Assembly (NCBI RefSeq): GCF_012396365.1
Contig: NZ_JAAXPG010000026.1
Span: 1 to 64,000 of the forward strand
Source: Nocardiopsis alborubida
GTDB lineage: Bacteria > Actinomycetota > Actinomycetes > Streptosporangiales > Streptosporangiaceae
DNA: 64,000 nt
Direction of reading: 5' to 3'
The notes under the pieces were generated by a model, which was not told where the DNA came from, did no database searches, and was given only the letters and a program-made list of their open reading frames with translations. A program made the position numbers and the translations under genes. Shown in pieces: positions 17,146 to 27,076 of this stretch (its first letter is position 1; every line of letters starts with the position of its first letter).

Positions 17146-17664
17146 ATGATGGGGCTGCTGCGCTCCAGAAGGACGATGTTCGTCCTCGTCGGGCTGGTCG
17201 TCGTCGGACTGGTGGTGTCCGCGGGCATCGGCCTGTTCAACGCCATCGGCTCGGCACCCGTCGCCTCGCCCCTTCCCCAGGGCCAGCCGGACGGGGGCCA
17301 GGACGGCGCCCCGTCCCAGAACCCGCCGCCGGACGTGGACGTGCTCGGCCAGGCGCCCTCCGGTCTGACCTACGTCTCCGACCCGGAGGCCGACGTCTAC
17401 TGCGAGGGCACCGAGTGCGTCCGGCTGGTGATGGTCGTGACCGAGGACGGGGAGCCGACCGAGGACTCGCGCGAGACCGTCGACACGGTGGTCGCCCACC
17501 TCCTCGGCCGGGGCTGGGAGGAGCAGGAGCCCCAGGGAGCGCCCGAGGAGCAGGTCTTCCTCAGCGACGGCGACCACATGCTGGCCGACACCTCCGCCCA
17601 CGACGAACCCGAGTCCCCGGCGACGCTGATGCTCGGCGACGCGAGCGGGCCCGAAACGCCCTGA
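17146..17664 (+). CDS. Membrane-anchored hypothetical protein between purQ and purL
   Basis: The 172-residue protein has one N-terminal membrane span (MFVLVGLVVVGLVVSAGIGLF) and a Pro/Gly-rich linker. A small extracytoplasmic domain of ~100 residues follows, with two Cys in YCEGTECVRL that could form a disulfide. Two adjacent ATG codons are possible starts, with GGAGGGT upstream. It lies 28 nt after purQ and 71 nt before purL, so it is very probably co-transcribed with them, though nothing links it to purine synthesis. I do not recognise the family. Confidence 0.78.
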   Translation: MMGLLRSRRTMFVLVGLVVVGLVVSAGIGLFNAIGSAPVASPLPQGQPDGGQDGAPSQNPPPDVDVLGQAPSGLTYVSDPEADVYCEGTECVRLVMVVTEDGEPTEDSRETVDTVVAHLLGRGWEEQEPQGAPEEQVFLSDGDHMLADTSAHDEPESPATLMLGDASGPETP

Positions 17665-17735
17665 CCCGACCTTCCGCGCCGTTGGTCGGACGCCACGGCC
17701 CGGCTTCCACCCGCACATCCCGAACGGAACCACGC

Positions 17736-20030
<2,295 letters not shown>

Positions 20031-20041
20031 CACCGCCCGTC

Positions 20042-20077
20042 CGCGGCGGGGGCGTCCTTCGGGGCGCCCCCGCCGCG
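20042..20077 (+). terminator. Terminator after purL with UUCG tetraloop
   Basis: A stem of 13 perfect plus 3 inner pairs (CGCGGCGGGGGCG and complement) is capped by TTCG at 20058-20061. It starts 12 nt after the purL stop. A stable tetraloop on a long G/C stem is a strong transcription-end candidate even without a T-run. Confidence 0.75.
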
Positions 20078-20179
20078 TCGTCTCAGCCGACCCTCGTCTG
20101 CTCACCTCCGCGCGCGGCGTCCGGAGGTTTTCCGCGTGGTTGCCGCTGGCTGGGTAGGGGACCGGGAAGGAACAGTGGA

Positions 20180-20212
20180 CCGGGTCCCCCGCGGTACGCG
20201 CGGGGGACCCGG
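20180..20212 (+). other. 14-bp hairpin upstream of a small membrane-protein gene
   Basis: CCGGGTCCCCCGCG pairs perfectly with 20199-20212 around a 5-nt loop. It ends 38 nt before the ATG at 20251. It may be a second terminator for the purL operon or a leader structure. Confidence 0.5.
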
Positions 20213-20250
20213 AGGCCGGGAGCGTACGGCGACGGAAGGGAGCGGACGTC

Positions 20251-20490
20251 ATGCGACGCGGCAGGTTGAAGGGCCCCCTGGGCAGCCACGAGCGTCCGGC
20301 GAGCGCCCTGGGTTTCCGTGCGGTGCTGGCCGTGTTCGGCGCCCTGGTACTGCTGCTCGGCGCGATCGCCGCGTACGTGTGGACCGACCAGGTCTGGCTG
20401 GTCGTCCTGCTCGGCGCGGGCTTCGTCGCCGCCTGCGTGAACGTGTACTGGGTGTCCAGGCGCCGCAGGCACGAGCGCCCCTCTCCCTGA
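20251..20490 (+). CDS. Small two-span membrane protein
   Basis: The 79-residue protein has basic termini (MRRGRLK and SRRRRHER) and two hydrophobic stretches (FRAVLAVFGALVLLLGAIAAYVW and VWLVVLLGAGFVAACVNVYWV). The layout resembles small actinobacterial membrane proteins such as the DUF6343 group; this assignment is unverified. GGAAGGGAGCGG lies upstream of the ATG. Function is unknown. Confidence 0.7.
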   Translation: MRRGRLKGPLGSHERPASALGFRAVLAVFGALVLLLGAIAAYVWTDQVWLVVLLGAGFVAACVNVYWVSRRRRHERPSP

Positions 20491-20597
20491 CGGTCAGGCC
20501 GCGGGGGTCGGCGTGACGGCCGCCGGCCGGCGGCCGGAGCGGGGCGCGCCCGGGTGCTCCCGCGCCCGGCTCCCGATGGCCCCGGTCGCCGGGGCGC

Positions 20598-22169
20598 TCA
20601 CCGCGTGTCCTCCCCGGCCCGGGCGTCCTGGCGGATGAGGTCCGCGGCGCGCTCGCCCAGGGCCAGGACCATGACCATGGGGTTGGGTGTCGGCAGCGTC
20701 GGGAACACCGACGCGTCGGCCACCCGCAGGCCGCGCAGCCCGCGCACGCGCAGGCGCGGGTCGACCACGGCGCCGTCGTCGTCGGCGGCGCCCATCCGGC
20801 AGGTGCCCGCCGGGTGGTAGACGGTGTGGGCGGCGCGGCGGCCGTACTCGGACAGCTCCTCGTCGCTCCGGACGCCGGGGCCGGGCGCGACCTCCCGGGT
20901 GATCCAGGACCGGAACGGCTCGGTGGCGGCGACCTCGCGGGCGATCTTGAGCCCGTCCACGATCGTCCTCTCGTCGTAGCCCTCCGGGTCGGTGAAGTAC
21001 CGGAAGTCCAGCGCGGGCTTCTCGCGGGGGTCGCTGCTGGTGAGGCTGAGCTTGCCGCGCGAGCGCGCGCGGGGGATGTTCGGCGTCATGCAGACCGCGC
21101 GTCCGTCGGGCGGGGACTCGTAGCCCAGCCGCTTCGTGTTGTCGTCGAAGGGGACCTGGTAGATGTGGAACATCAGGTCCGGACGCGGGTCGGAGTCGTC
21201 GCGCCGCACGAACAGGCCCGCGTCGGAGTGCATCACCGTGTTCCGCGGGACCGGCCTGCTGGTCTCCCACATGATGATCGACTCGGGGTGGTCGAGCAGG
21301 TTCTCGCCGACGCCGGGCAGGTCGTGGCGGGGGTCGATGCCCACCTCGCGCAGTTCCTCGGCGTTGCCGACCCCCGAGAGCATGAGCAGCCGGGGCGAGT
21401 CGACCGCTCCCGCGCACAGGATCACCTCGCGGCGGGCGCTGACGGTGGCGCGCGTGCCGTCCTTGGCCGTGGCGCTGACCCCCGTGGCGCGGTCGCCGTC
21501 GAACAGCAGCCGGTCGACCCAGGTCTCCAGCATGACGGTGAGGTTGTCGCGCACGTCCATGATCGGGTGGAGGTAGGCCACCGAGGCCGAGGAGCGGTGG
21601 CCGGTGTAGGGGTCGTAGGCGATGGACAGGAAACCCGCCCCGCACGCGAAGCCGCCCCCGTGGGAGGTCAGGGCGTTGAAGTCCTCCACCACCGGGACGT
21701 CGGCCGCCTCGGCCGCCGAGGCCACCCAGTCCTTGACCATGGTGTTGCGGTCCTTCTCGGCGACCGGGACGATGTTGCACTTGATCCGGTCCGCGTAGGA
21801 CTGCACGGTGGCGTTGTCCCAGCCCTCGGCCCCCGCCGCGACCCAGTCGTCGAGGTCCTCGGCGAACGGCCGGAAGCTGATGAGCGTGTTGTGCGAGGAG
21901 CACCCGCCGAGCACGCGGGCCCGGGAGTGCAGGATGTGGGAGTTGCCTCGCGGCTGCTCGACGGTGGTGTAGCCGTAGTCGAGTTCCCCGTCCAGGACGC
22001 TCAGCCAGTCGCGCAGGCGCAGGACGTGCTCCAGATCGCGGTCGTCGGGACCGCCCTCGACCAGGCACACGGTGGTGCCGGGGTCCTCGGTGAGCCGGTT
22101 GGCGATCACCGATCCCGCGGTGCCGCCCCCCACGATCACGTAGTCATAGGTGCTCTCGGTCGGTTCCAC
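20598..22169 (-). CDS. Choline oxidase-like GMC flavoenzyme
   Basis: The 523-residue GMC-family protein has the FAD dinucleotide motif VIVGGGTAGSVIANRL at the N-terminus. GGCSSHN contains His93, which corresponds to the covalent-FAD His99 of Arthrobacter choline oxidase. The C-terminal catalytic motifs HTVYHPAGTCRMG and NPMVMVLALGERAADLI retain the His/Asn pair. The central PNIPRARSRGKLSL also follows choline oxidase closely. It should oxidise choline to betaine aldehyde (and perhaps on to betaine) with O2. The GTG start is preceded by GAGAGGAA; a GTG 27 nt further upstream is less likely. It lies 29 nt behind the betaine aldehyde dehydrogenase gene in one operon. Confidence 0.87.
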   Translation of the reverse strand: MEPTESTYDYVIVGGGTAGSVIANRLTEDPGTTVCLVEGGPDDRDLEHVLRLRDWLSVLDGELDYGYTTVEQPRGNSHILHSRARVLGGCSSHNTLISFRPFAEDLDDWVAAGAEGWDNATVQSYADRIKCNIVPVAEKDRNTMVKDWVASAAEAADVPVVEDFNALTSHGGGFACGAGFLSIAYDPYTGHRSSASVAYLHPIMDVRDNLTVMLETWVDRLLFDGDRATGVSATAKDGTRATVSARREVILCAGAVDSPRLLMLSGVGNAEELREVGIDPRHDLPGVGENLLDHPESIIMWETSRPVPRNTVMHSDAGLFVRRDDSDPRPDLMFHIYQVPFDDNTKRLGYESPPDGRAVCMTPNIPRARSRGKLSLTSSDPREKPALDFRYFTDPEGYDERTIVDGLKIAREVAATEPFRSWITREVAPGPGVRSDEELSEYGRRAAHTVYHPAGTCRMGAADDDGAVVDPRLRVRGLRGLRVADASVFPTLPTPNPMVMVLALGERAADLIRQDARAGEDTR

Positions 22170-22198
22170 GGTCCGGTTCCTCTCGTCGCTCGTCACCG

Positions 22199-23755
22199 TC
22201 AGCCGAACCAGCGCTGCGGTTCGGGGGACAGGTTGCGGTAGACGTGCTTGGCCTCGCGGTACTCGTCCAGGCCCGCGAGCCCGAGTTCGCGGCCGATGCC
22301 GCTGCGGCCGTAGCCGCCCCACTCGGCACCGGGGAAGTAGGGGCCGTAGTCGTTGATCCAGACGGTGCCGTGGCGCAGGGCCGCCGCGACGCGCTCGCCG
22401 CGGGCGGTGTCGTCGGTCCACACCCCGCCGGAGAGCCCGTAGTCGGTGTCGTTGCCCAGCTCGACGGCCTGCTGCTCGGTCTCGAACCGCTCCACGGTCA
22501 CGACCGGGCCGAACACCTCGGTCTGGACGATGTCCATGGCGCGGTCGCAGTCCACGAACACGGTGGGCCGGTAGAAGTAGCCCTGCGCGAGGTCCGGGTC
22601 GTCGGGACGCCTGCCCCCGGCGATGATCCGGGCGCCCTCCTCGACGCCGCGCGCGACCGCGGCCTCCACCTTGGCGCGGTGCTCGGCCGACACCAGCGGG
22701 CCGCAGCGCACGCCCTCGTCCTGGCCGCGGCCGATGCGGATGGCCTCGGCGCGGCGGGCGAGCTCGGTGGTGAAGGCGTCGTGGACGTCGTTGTGCACGA
22801 TGAGGCGCGCCCCGGCCGAGCAGACCTGTCCGGAGTGGAAGAACGCGGCGCTGAGCGCGTAGTCCACGGCGGTGTCCAGGTCCACGTCCGGGAAGATGAT
22901 GTTGGGGTTCTTGCCGCCGAGTTCCAGGGCGATCTTCTTGACCGTCTCGGAGGCCGCCGCCATGATGCGCCTGCCGGTGGCCAGACCGCCGGTGAAGGAG
23001 ATCAGGTCCACGTCGGGGTGCTCGGACAGCGGGGCGCCCGCGTCGGGGCCGCTGCCCGTGACCAGGTTGACCACGCCCGCCGGGACGCCCGCCTCGGTGG
23101 TGAGCTCCACCAGCTTGGCGGTGGTGACCGGCGTGATCTCGCTGGGCTTGACCACCATGGTGTTGCCCGCGGCCAGGGCCGGGGCCATCTTCCAGGCGAG
23201 CTGGAGCAGCGGGTAGTTCCAGGGGGTGATCATGCCGCAGACGCCGACGGGTTCGTAGACCACCTTGCTGTGCACACCCTCGGGTGCGGAGACCAGGCGG
23301 CCCGCGTCCTTGTCGGCGAGGCCCGCGTAGTAGCGGAAGACGTTGGTGACGTCGTCGACGTCGATCCCGCCCTCCTCGATGGTCTTGCCGGTGTCGAGGG
23401 ACTCCATGACCGCGATCTCCTCGCGGTCGCGCTGGAGCAGGTCGGCGATGCGGTCGAGGACGCGTCCGCGCTCCCCGGCGGGGGTGCGGGGCCACTCCCC
23501 GCCGTCGAAGGCGCGGCGGGCCGCGGCGATGGCCTCCTCGGAGTCGGCCCTTCCCCCCTCGCTGACGATGGTCAGGACGGAGGCGTCGGCGGGGTTCAGG
23601 ATCTCTCGCACCCGGCCGTTCCCGGCCGCACGCCACCGACCGTCGATGTAGAGGCTGGTGGCCGTCGCCGCCCCCGGCTCCGACAGGTACGGCACGGACG
23701 GCAGCGTTACGTAGAGTTCGTTCACGGGTCCGGTTTGCCCAGGATCGTTAGCCAC
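22199..23755 (-). CDS. Betaine aldehyde dehydrogenase-type aldehyde dehydrogenase
   Basis: The protein has about 518 residues. NAD-dependent ALDH motifs are present: ITPWNYPLLQLAWK, the general-base Glu in LELGGKNP, the nucleophile Cys in HSGQVCSAG, and EVFGPVVTV. With the choline oxidase gene next to it, the expected job is oxidation of betaine aldehyde to glycine betaine, an osmoprotectant. The GTG start is chosen because ACGAGG lies ~6 nt upstream; the frame extends to a TTG at 23824, which would add 23 residues, and to a later GTG that would shorten it. It is the first gene of the operon. Confidence 0.88.
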   Translation of the reverse strand: MANDPGQTGPVNELYVTLPSVPYLSEPGAATATSLYIDGRWRAAGNGRVREILNPADASVLTIVSEGGRADSEEAIAAARRAFDGGEWPRTPAGERGRVLDRIADLLQRDREEIAVMESLDTGKTIEEGGIDVDDVTNVFRYYAGLADKDAGRLVSAPEGVHSKVVYEPVGVCGMITPWNYPLLQLAWKMAPALAAGNTMVVKPSEITPVTTAKLVELTTEAGVPAGVVNLVTGSGPDAGAPLSEHPDVDLISFTGGLATGRRIMAAASETVKKIALELGGKNPNIIFPDVDLDTAVDYALSAAFFHSGQVCSAGARLIVHNDVHDAFTTELARRAEAIRIGRGQDEGVRCGPLVSAEHRAKVEAAVARGVEEGARIIAGGRRPDDPDLAQGYFYRPTVFVDCDRAMDIVQTEVFGPVVTVERFETEQQAVELGNDTDYGLSGGVWTDDTARGERVAAALRHGTVWINDYGPYFPGAEWGGYGRSGIGRELGLAGLDEYREAKHVYRNLSPEPQRWFG

Positions 23756-24059
23756 AAACAGCCTCGTCTCATCAGTCTCTTCAGTCGTATCCGCCCTGGA
23801 GACCGGACTGAGCTGCACTGACAACCTGACCCAGCGGAGTCGCCCGTGGTCCGGCCCACGTCACACCCGGGCCAACAACTACTCCCGATGTCAGCCGGGT
23901 GAGGAACCGGACACCCGCACCTGGGGAAGACGGGGACGAGAGTTTGACGTACATTGAGGTGTTGTGCCTCCTTAGTTGAGGCATACCTAAGCGGGTTCGT
24001 CCGGGCTTCCGAGCCCCCGCGGCACGGACCGCGCCCACCGCGCACCCCTTGAGGAAGGC
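23756..24059. promoter_or_regulatory. Divergent promoter region, betaine operon / aldolase-like gene
   Basis: The region is noticeably less G/C-rich than its surroundings between 23935 and 24000. It contains a TGCCTC-CTTAGTT-GAGGCA dyad (23965-23983) that overlaps the iron-box-like element. No further gene is supported. Confidence 0.55.
23972..23990. promoter_or_regulatory. Iron-box-like site (IdeR/DmdR/DtxR type)
   Basis: The 19 bases TTAGTTGAGGCATACCTAA agree at 15 of 19 positions with the classic actinobacterial iron box TTAGGTTAGGCTAACCTAA, including both conserved ends. It lies 69 nt before the aldolase-like start and 216 nt before the divergent aldehyde dehydrogenase. Repression by an iron-loaded DtxR-family protein is predicted from motif similarity only. 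Confidence 0.5.
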
Positions 24060-24722
24060 ATGCTGCTCGAACAGGAACGCCGTGACGTGTGTCTGACCGC
24101 CCGCGCACTCGCCGCGGGCACGGGCACCGCACCCGGCGAGTCGGGGACCGTCAGCGTCCGCAGCGGCGACCTGGTGGTCGTCACTCCCCACGGCGTCTGC
24201 CTCGACCAGATCCAGCCCGCCGACTGCCCGGTGATGTCGCTCGACGACCGCGTGCTGGAGGGAAGGCGCGACCCCGCCGCCGAGGCCACCCTGCACATGG
24301 CCGTGCACCGTCTGGCCGCCGAGCACGACCGCGACGTCACCGCCGTGGTGAACGCGTTCACGGCCGACACCGTCGCGGTGTCCTCGGTCCTGGCCGAGCT
24401 CCCCGCCATCCATCACCGCGCCGCCGGTCTGGGCGGGGCGATCGCCGTCACCCCCTACACCACCTACGGCACCGGCGAGATCGCCGACCACGCCGTCAAG
24501 GCGCTCAAGGGCCGCGACGCCGCGCTGCTCGCCGACCACGGCGGCCTCGCCCTGGGCCGCGACCTGGGGCACGCGCTGGAGAACCTGCGGCTGCTCGACT
24601 GGCTCAGCGGCGCGTACCTGAGTGCCCGCCAGCTCGGCGAGCCCCGTGTGCTGTCCGAGGACGAACTGGCCCGGATCCGCGAGCGCGACACCTACGGCTG
24701 GGCTGGCCCGGACATCCTCTAA
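24060..24722 (+). CDS. Class II aldolase/adducin-fold protein with altered metal site
   Basis: The 220-residue protein aligns along its length with L-fuculose-1-phosphate aldolase. It keeps the catalytic Glu (Glu75 in AEATLHM) and the third zinc His (His160 in LLADHGG), plus the C-terminal LSDEE-like segment. The two zinc His of the HxH motif are replaced: AVVNAFTADT has Asn98 and Phe100 where fuculose aldolase has His92 and His94. The phosphate-binding Asn of GNVSV is Thr30. A zinc aldolase reaction is therefore unlikely. It may be a pseudoenzyme or have a new reaction. GAGGAAGGC precedes the ATG. Confidence 0.82.
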   Translation: MLLEQERRDVCLTARALAAGTGTAPGESGTVSVRSGDLVVVTPHGVCLDQIQPADCPVMSLDDRVLEGRRDPAAEATLHMAVHRLAAEHDRDVTAVVNAFTADTVAVSSVLAELPAIHHRAAGLGGAIAVTPYTTYGTGEIADHAVKALKGRDAALLADHGGLALGRDLGHALENLRLLDWLSGAYLSARQLGEPRVLSEDELARIRERDTYGWAGPDIL

Positions 24723-24726
24723 CTCC

Positions 24727-25128
24727 CTAACCGGGCTCTGTGGCCAGGACTCCCGGAAGGCCGTCGAAACGCGCCTTGGCGTCCCGGCTCACGATGGTTC
24801 TCCCCGTCTGCGCCGCGTGGGCGGCGATGATGAGGTCGAGTGCGCCCCGTTTGAGTCCGGTACTGATGGTGTGCGCGAGCAGCGTGGAGTGGTGAACGGC
24901 GGTCGCCTCCGTATAGTCGAGAACTTCCGTGTAGGTGAGGATCTCCGCCAGGACCCGGGAGCGCGCAGCCGCCCGCTTCGCCGTACCTGCCAGTTCGATC
25001 CCGACACGGAACTCGGCTACCGTGACCGCGGCGATCGCGAGTTCGTCGTCATCGAACACCGACCGGTCGAGTCCGCCCCTCTCGTAAGCGATGAGCATGT
25101 TCGTGTCGAGGATCAGACGTCGTCCCAC
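24727..25128 (-). CDS. PIN-domain toxin (VapC family)
   Basis: The 133-residue protein is a PIN-domain ribonuclease. It starts LILDTNMLIAYERGG with the first catalytic Asp, has the conserved Glu in TVAEFRVGI, and ends with the second acidic cluster (ALDLIIAAHA and VSRDAKARFDGLPGV). VapC toxins cut tRNA or rRNA and stop growth until neutralised. It overlaps the antitoxin gene by 16 bp in the usual antitoxin-first order. The target RNA is unknown. Confidence 0.9.
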   Translation of the reverse strand: MGRRLILDTNMLIAYERGGLDRSVFDDDELAIAAVTVAEFRVGIELAGTAKRAAARSRVLAEILTYTEVLDYTEATAVHHSTLLAHTISTGLKRGALDLIIAAHAAQTGRTIVSRDAKARFDGLPGVLATEPG

Positions 25129-25370
25129 GGGTTCCTCACCTCGTCGTCGACGAACGACCTCGCGCTGAGCACGTCACGCTCGAAATCATCGTCCAACGGC
25201 TCGATCTTCTCCAGGGCGGCACGCAGGTCGGCACCCGTGTAGCGAGGAGCTGGCGTCATGACGACGACAGGACGCTTGCCTCTGGTGATAGTCACCCGCT
25301 CACCGCTCTCGATGGCGTCAAGGAGTTCCGAGAACTTTCTCGCGGCCTCGGTCGCGGTGATCGTACGCAT
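25113..25370 (-). CDS. Phd/YefM-type antitoxin
   Basis: The 85-residue protein begins MRTITATEAARKFSELLDAI followed by ESGERVTITRGKRPVVVM, the Phd/YefM DNA-binding fold. The C-terminal part (DDFERDVLSARSFVDDE) is the acidic tail expected to wrap the PIN toxin. An alternative ATG three codons upstream is possible. It should repress its own operon through the palindrome at 25383-25397. Confidence 0.9.
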   Translation of the reverse strand: MRTITATEAARKFSELLDAIESGERVTITRGKRPVVVMTPAPRYTGADLRAALEKIEPLDDDFERDVLSARSFVDDEVRNPWDDV

Positions 25371-25382
25371 GGTCAACATGAT

Positions 25383-25397
25383 ATCTGATTATCAGAT
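25383..25397. promoter_or_regulatory. Operator palindrome of the toxin-antitoxin operon
   Basis: ATCTGAT-T-ATCAGAT is a perfect 7-bp dyad in a locally A/T-rich patch, 13 nt before the antitoxin ATG. It overlaps the likely -10 region, as expected for autorepression. Confidence 0.7.
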
Positions 25398-25451
25398 TTT
25401 TCATCCAGTCACGTGGGAAACGAAGAAAGCCTGTACGCGCCTCCTGAACCG

Positions 25452-26003
25452 TCACGCGTCCTCGTCGCCCTCGTCGCCGGGGATCTCGTCCGGGCGGGTC
25501 CAGGCCAGGTAGCAGGCCGGGAAGGCCGCGTGGCACATGGTCGTGAGGACCACCAGCGGCACCAGGACGGTGAGCGGGATCCGCGCGTCCATGTTCCCCA
25601 GGGAGAGCCAGCCACCGAAGCCGCAGGTCACCGCGACCAGCAGGGTCAGCAGAGCCGCGGTCACGTTGTGGCCCAGGCTGGCTGCGCGGTCCATCTCCGC
25701 CTGCTGGAACTCGTCCACACCCTCGTACCCGACCACCCAGCGCGCGGCGATGTTGATGTGCGTGCTGAGTACGGCCGACGCGCCCAGCGACAGGGCGAAG
25801 CCGATCACCAGCACGGTGGACGTCGGCGGTCCGGTCACCACCGCGGCTGAGAACAGGACGGCGGCCAGGACGGTGGCGAAGGCGCACGCGGCCACCGCCT
25901 GCCGGCGGCGGGACCGCGCGGCCCAGAACCGGCGGCGGCGCGGGTTCTCGACCAGGGCGCGGAGGCGCTCCTGCTTCTGCGAGCTGGGCTTGCTGACGAA
26001 CAT
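25452..26003 (-). CDS. Multi-span membrane protein paired with an XRE regulator
   Basis: The 183-residue protein has a basic N-terminus (RRRRFWAARSRRR) and four hydrophobic segments. The first pair (~36-85) includes VAACAFATVLAAVLFSAAVV and the second pair (~110-165) includes VTAALLTLLVAVTCGFGGWL. The C-terminal tail is acidic (GDEGDEDA). Its gene starts 25 nt after the XRE regulator, so the two form an operon. Pairs of a small XRE regulator and a four-span membrane protein (DUF2178-like) are common in bacteria, but their function is unknown. The family assignment is tentative. Confidence 0.75.
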   Translation of the reverse strand: MFVSKPSSQKQERLRALVENPRRRRFWAARSRRRQAVAACAFATVLAAVLFSAAVVTGPPTSTVLVIGFALSLGASAVLSTHINIAARWVVGYEGVDEFQQAEMDRAASLGHNVTAALLTLLVAVTCGFGGWLSLGNMDARIPLTVLVPLVVLTTMCHAAFPACYLAWTRPDEIPGDEGDEDA

Positions 26004-26028
26004 GGGGGTCTCCTCGGGTTCGGAACGG

Positions 26029-26307
26029 CTACTGGCCGATACGGGGGAAGGGCTCGGTGGAGAAGACGACCTCCACCGGGACCTCGAAGTAGCGGGCGAT
26101 GCGCAGCGCCAGGTGGAGGCTGGGGCTGTACTCGCCCCGCTCCAGGTAGCCGACCGTCTGGTAGTGCACGCCCAGCGCCTCGGCCAGCTGGCGGCGGGAC
26201 ACGTCGCGCTCCGCGCGCAGCATCGCGATCCGGTTGTGGACGGCCTCGCCGCCTCCGGCCGCGACCCTGGGACGGCGGCCGGTCGTCCCGTCGCGCTCAG
26301 CGGACAC
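26029..26307 (-). CDS. XRE-family transcriptional regulator
   Basis: The 92-residue protein has a clear Cro/CI helix-turn-helix: NRIAMLRAERDVSRRQLAEA followed by LGVHYQTVGYLERGEYSPS, and the segment LALRIARYFEVPVEVVFS typical of small XRE regulators. The GTG start is chosen with a moderate GAAGG upstream. The frame is open further upstream, but that part is basic low-complexity sequence. It probably controls its own operon through the 14-bp palindrome at 26416. Confidence 0.85.
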   Translation of the reverse strand: MSAERDGTTGRRPRVAAGGGEAVHNRIAMLRAERDVSRRQLAEALGVHYQTVGYLERGEYSPSLHLALRIARYFEVPVEVVFSTEPFPRIGQ

Positions 26308-26415
26308 TCCGCACCGCCTTCTTCCAGGTCGCCTCAGCTTGCGTCTCGGCGCCCGACCGGACATTCGCACTCATCACACTGGTTCTCCATCCCGTCATCG
26401 ATCTACTGCCGTTGA

Positions 26416-26429
26416 TAGTACATGTACTA
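26416..26429. promoter_or_regulatory. 14-bp perfect palindrome upstream of the XRE operon
   Basis: TAGTACATGTACTA is a perfect palindrome in an A/T-rich island, 109 nt before the XRE start. It is a good candidate operator for that regulator. Confidence 0.6.
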
Positions 26430-26643
26430 CATACTGAACAACAGGGGCTACGACGCCGGACCGCAAGCGAACCGCAGAGCACGGCGCACCGGCGGCCCAG
26501 GCGGAGGAGCCCGGGCGGCAGCGCGGAGAACGCGTTTCGAACACGGTGCCGGGGAAGAGGAAAAACGGGTGTGGACAACCCCCCACGCGGCTCCCGGAAC
26601 GGGACAATGGTGCTGAGAACGACGCCGAACGGCAGGAGACCCC

Positions 26644-27051
26644 ATGCGTTGCAGCTACATCAGGCTCCTCGTCAACGACTACGAGGCCTGCTTCCGCTTC
26701 TACTCCGAGGTGCTCAAGCTCCCCGTGCTGCGCGGGGACGAGGGCAGCCGCTACGCGGAGTTCGACGTCGAGTCGGGGACGCGGCTGGCGATCAACCAGC
26801 GCGAGGTGATGGCGGAGGCCCTGGAGACCGACACCGCCGACCCGGCGCTGCCCAACCAGGACCGGTTCGCGGTGATCTTCGAGGTGGACGACGTGGACGC
26901 CACGGCCGCCAGACTGGTCTCGGACGGCGCCCGGCAGGTGATGGAGCCGCGTGACTGGACCGCCTGGGGCATCCGCGCGGCGCACTTCCGCGACCCCGAC
27001 GGCTACCTGCTGGAGATCAACAGTCCGCTGATCCCCTTGGCGCAGGTCTGA
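26644..27051 (+). CDS. VOC-family (glyoxalase/bleomycin-resistance fold) protein
   Basis: The 135-residue protein shows two beta-alpha-beta-beta-beta modules: MRCSYIRLLVNDYEACFRFY at the start and FAVIFEVDDVDATAARLV in the second half, ending FRDPDGYLLEINSP with the usual metal-ligand Glu. It starts 9 nt after GGCAGGAGA. VOC proteins bind or modify small molecules; the substrate is not indicated. Confidence 0.88.
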   Translation: MRCSYIRLLVNDYEACFRFYSEVLKLPVLRGDEGSRYAEFDVESGTRLAINQREVMAEALETDTADPALPNQDRFAVIFEVDDVDATAARLVSDGARQVMEPRDWTAWGIRAAHFRDPDGYLLEINSPLIPLAQV

Positions 27052-27076
27052 TCCCGCCTCCCCGGGCGGGCTCCCC

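Noticed and set aside
24727..26429. Mobile element or defence island around the toxin-antitoxin and XRE genes
   Set aside because: No transposase, integrase, flanking repeats or restriction genes; flanks are ordinary chromosomal genes.
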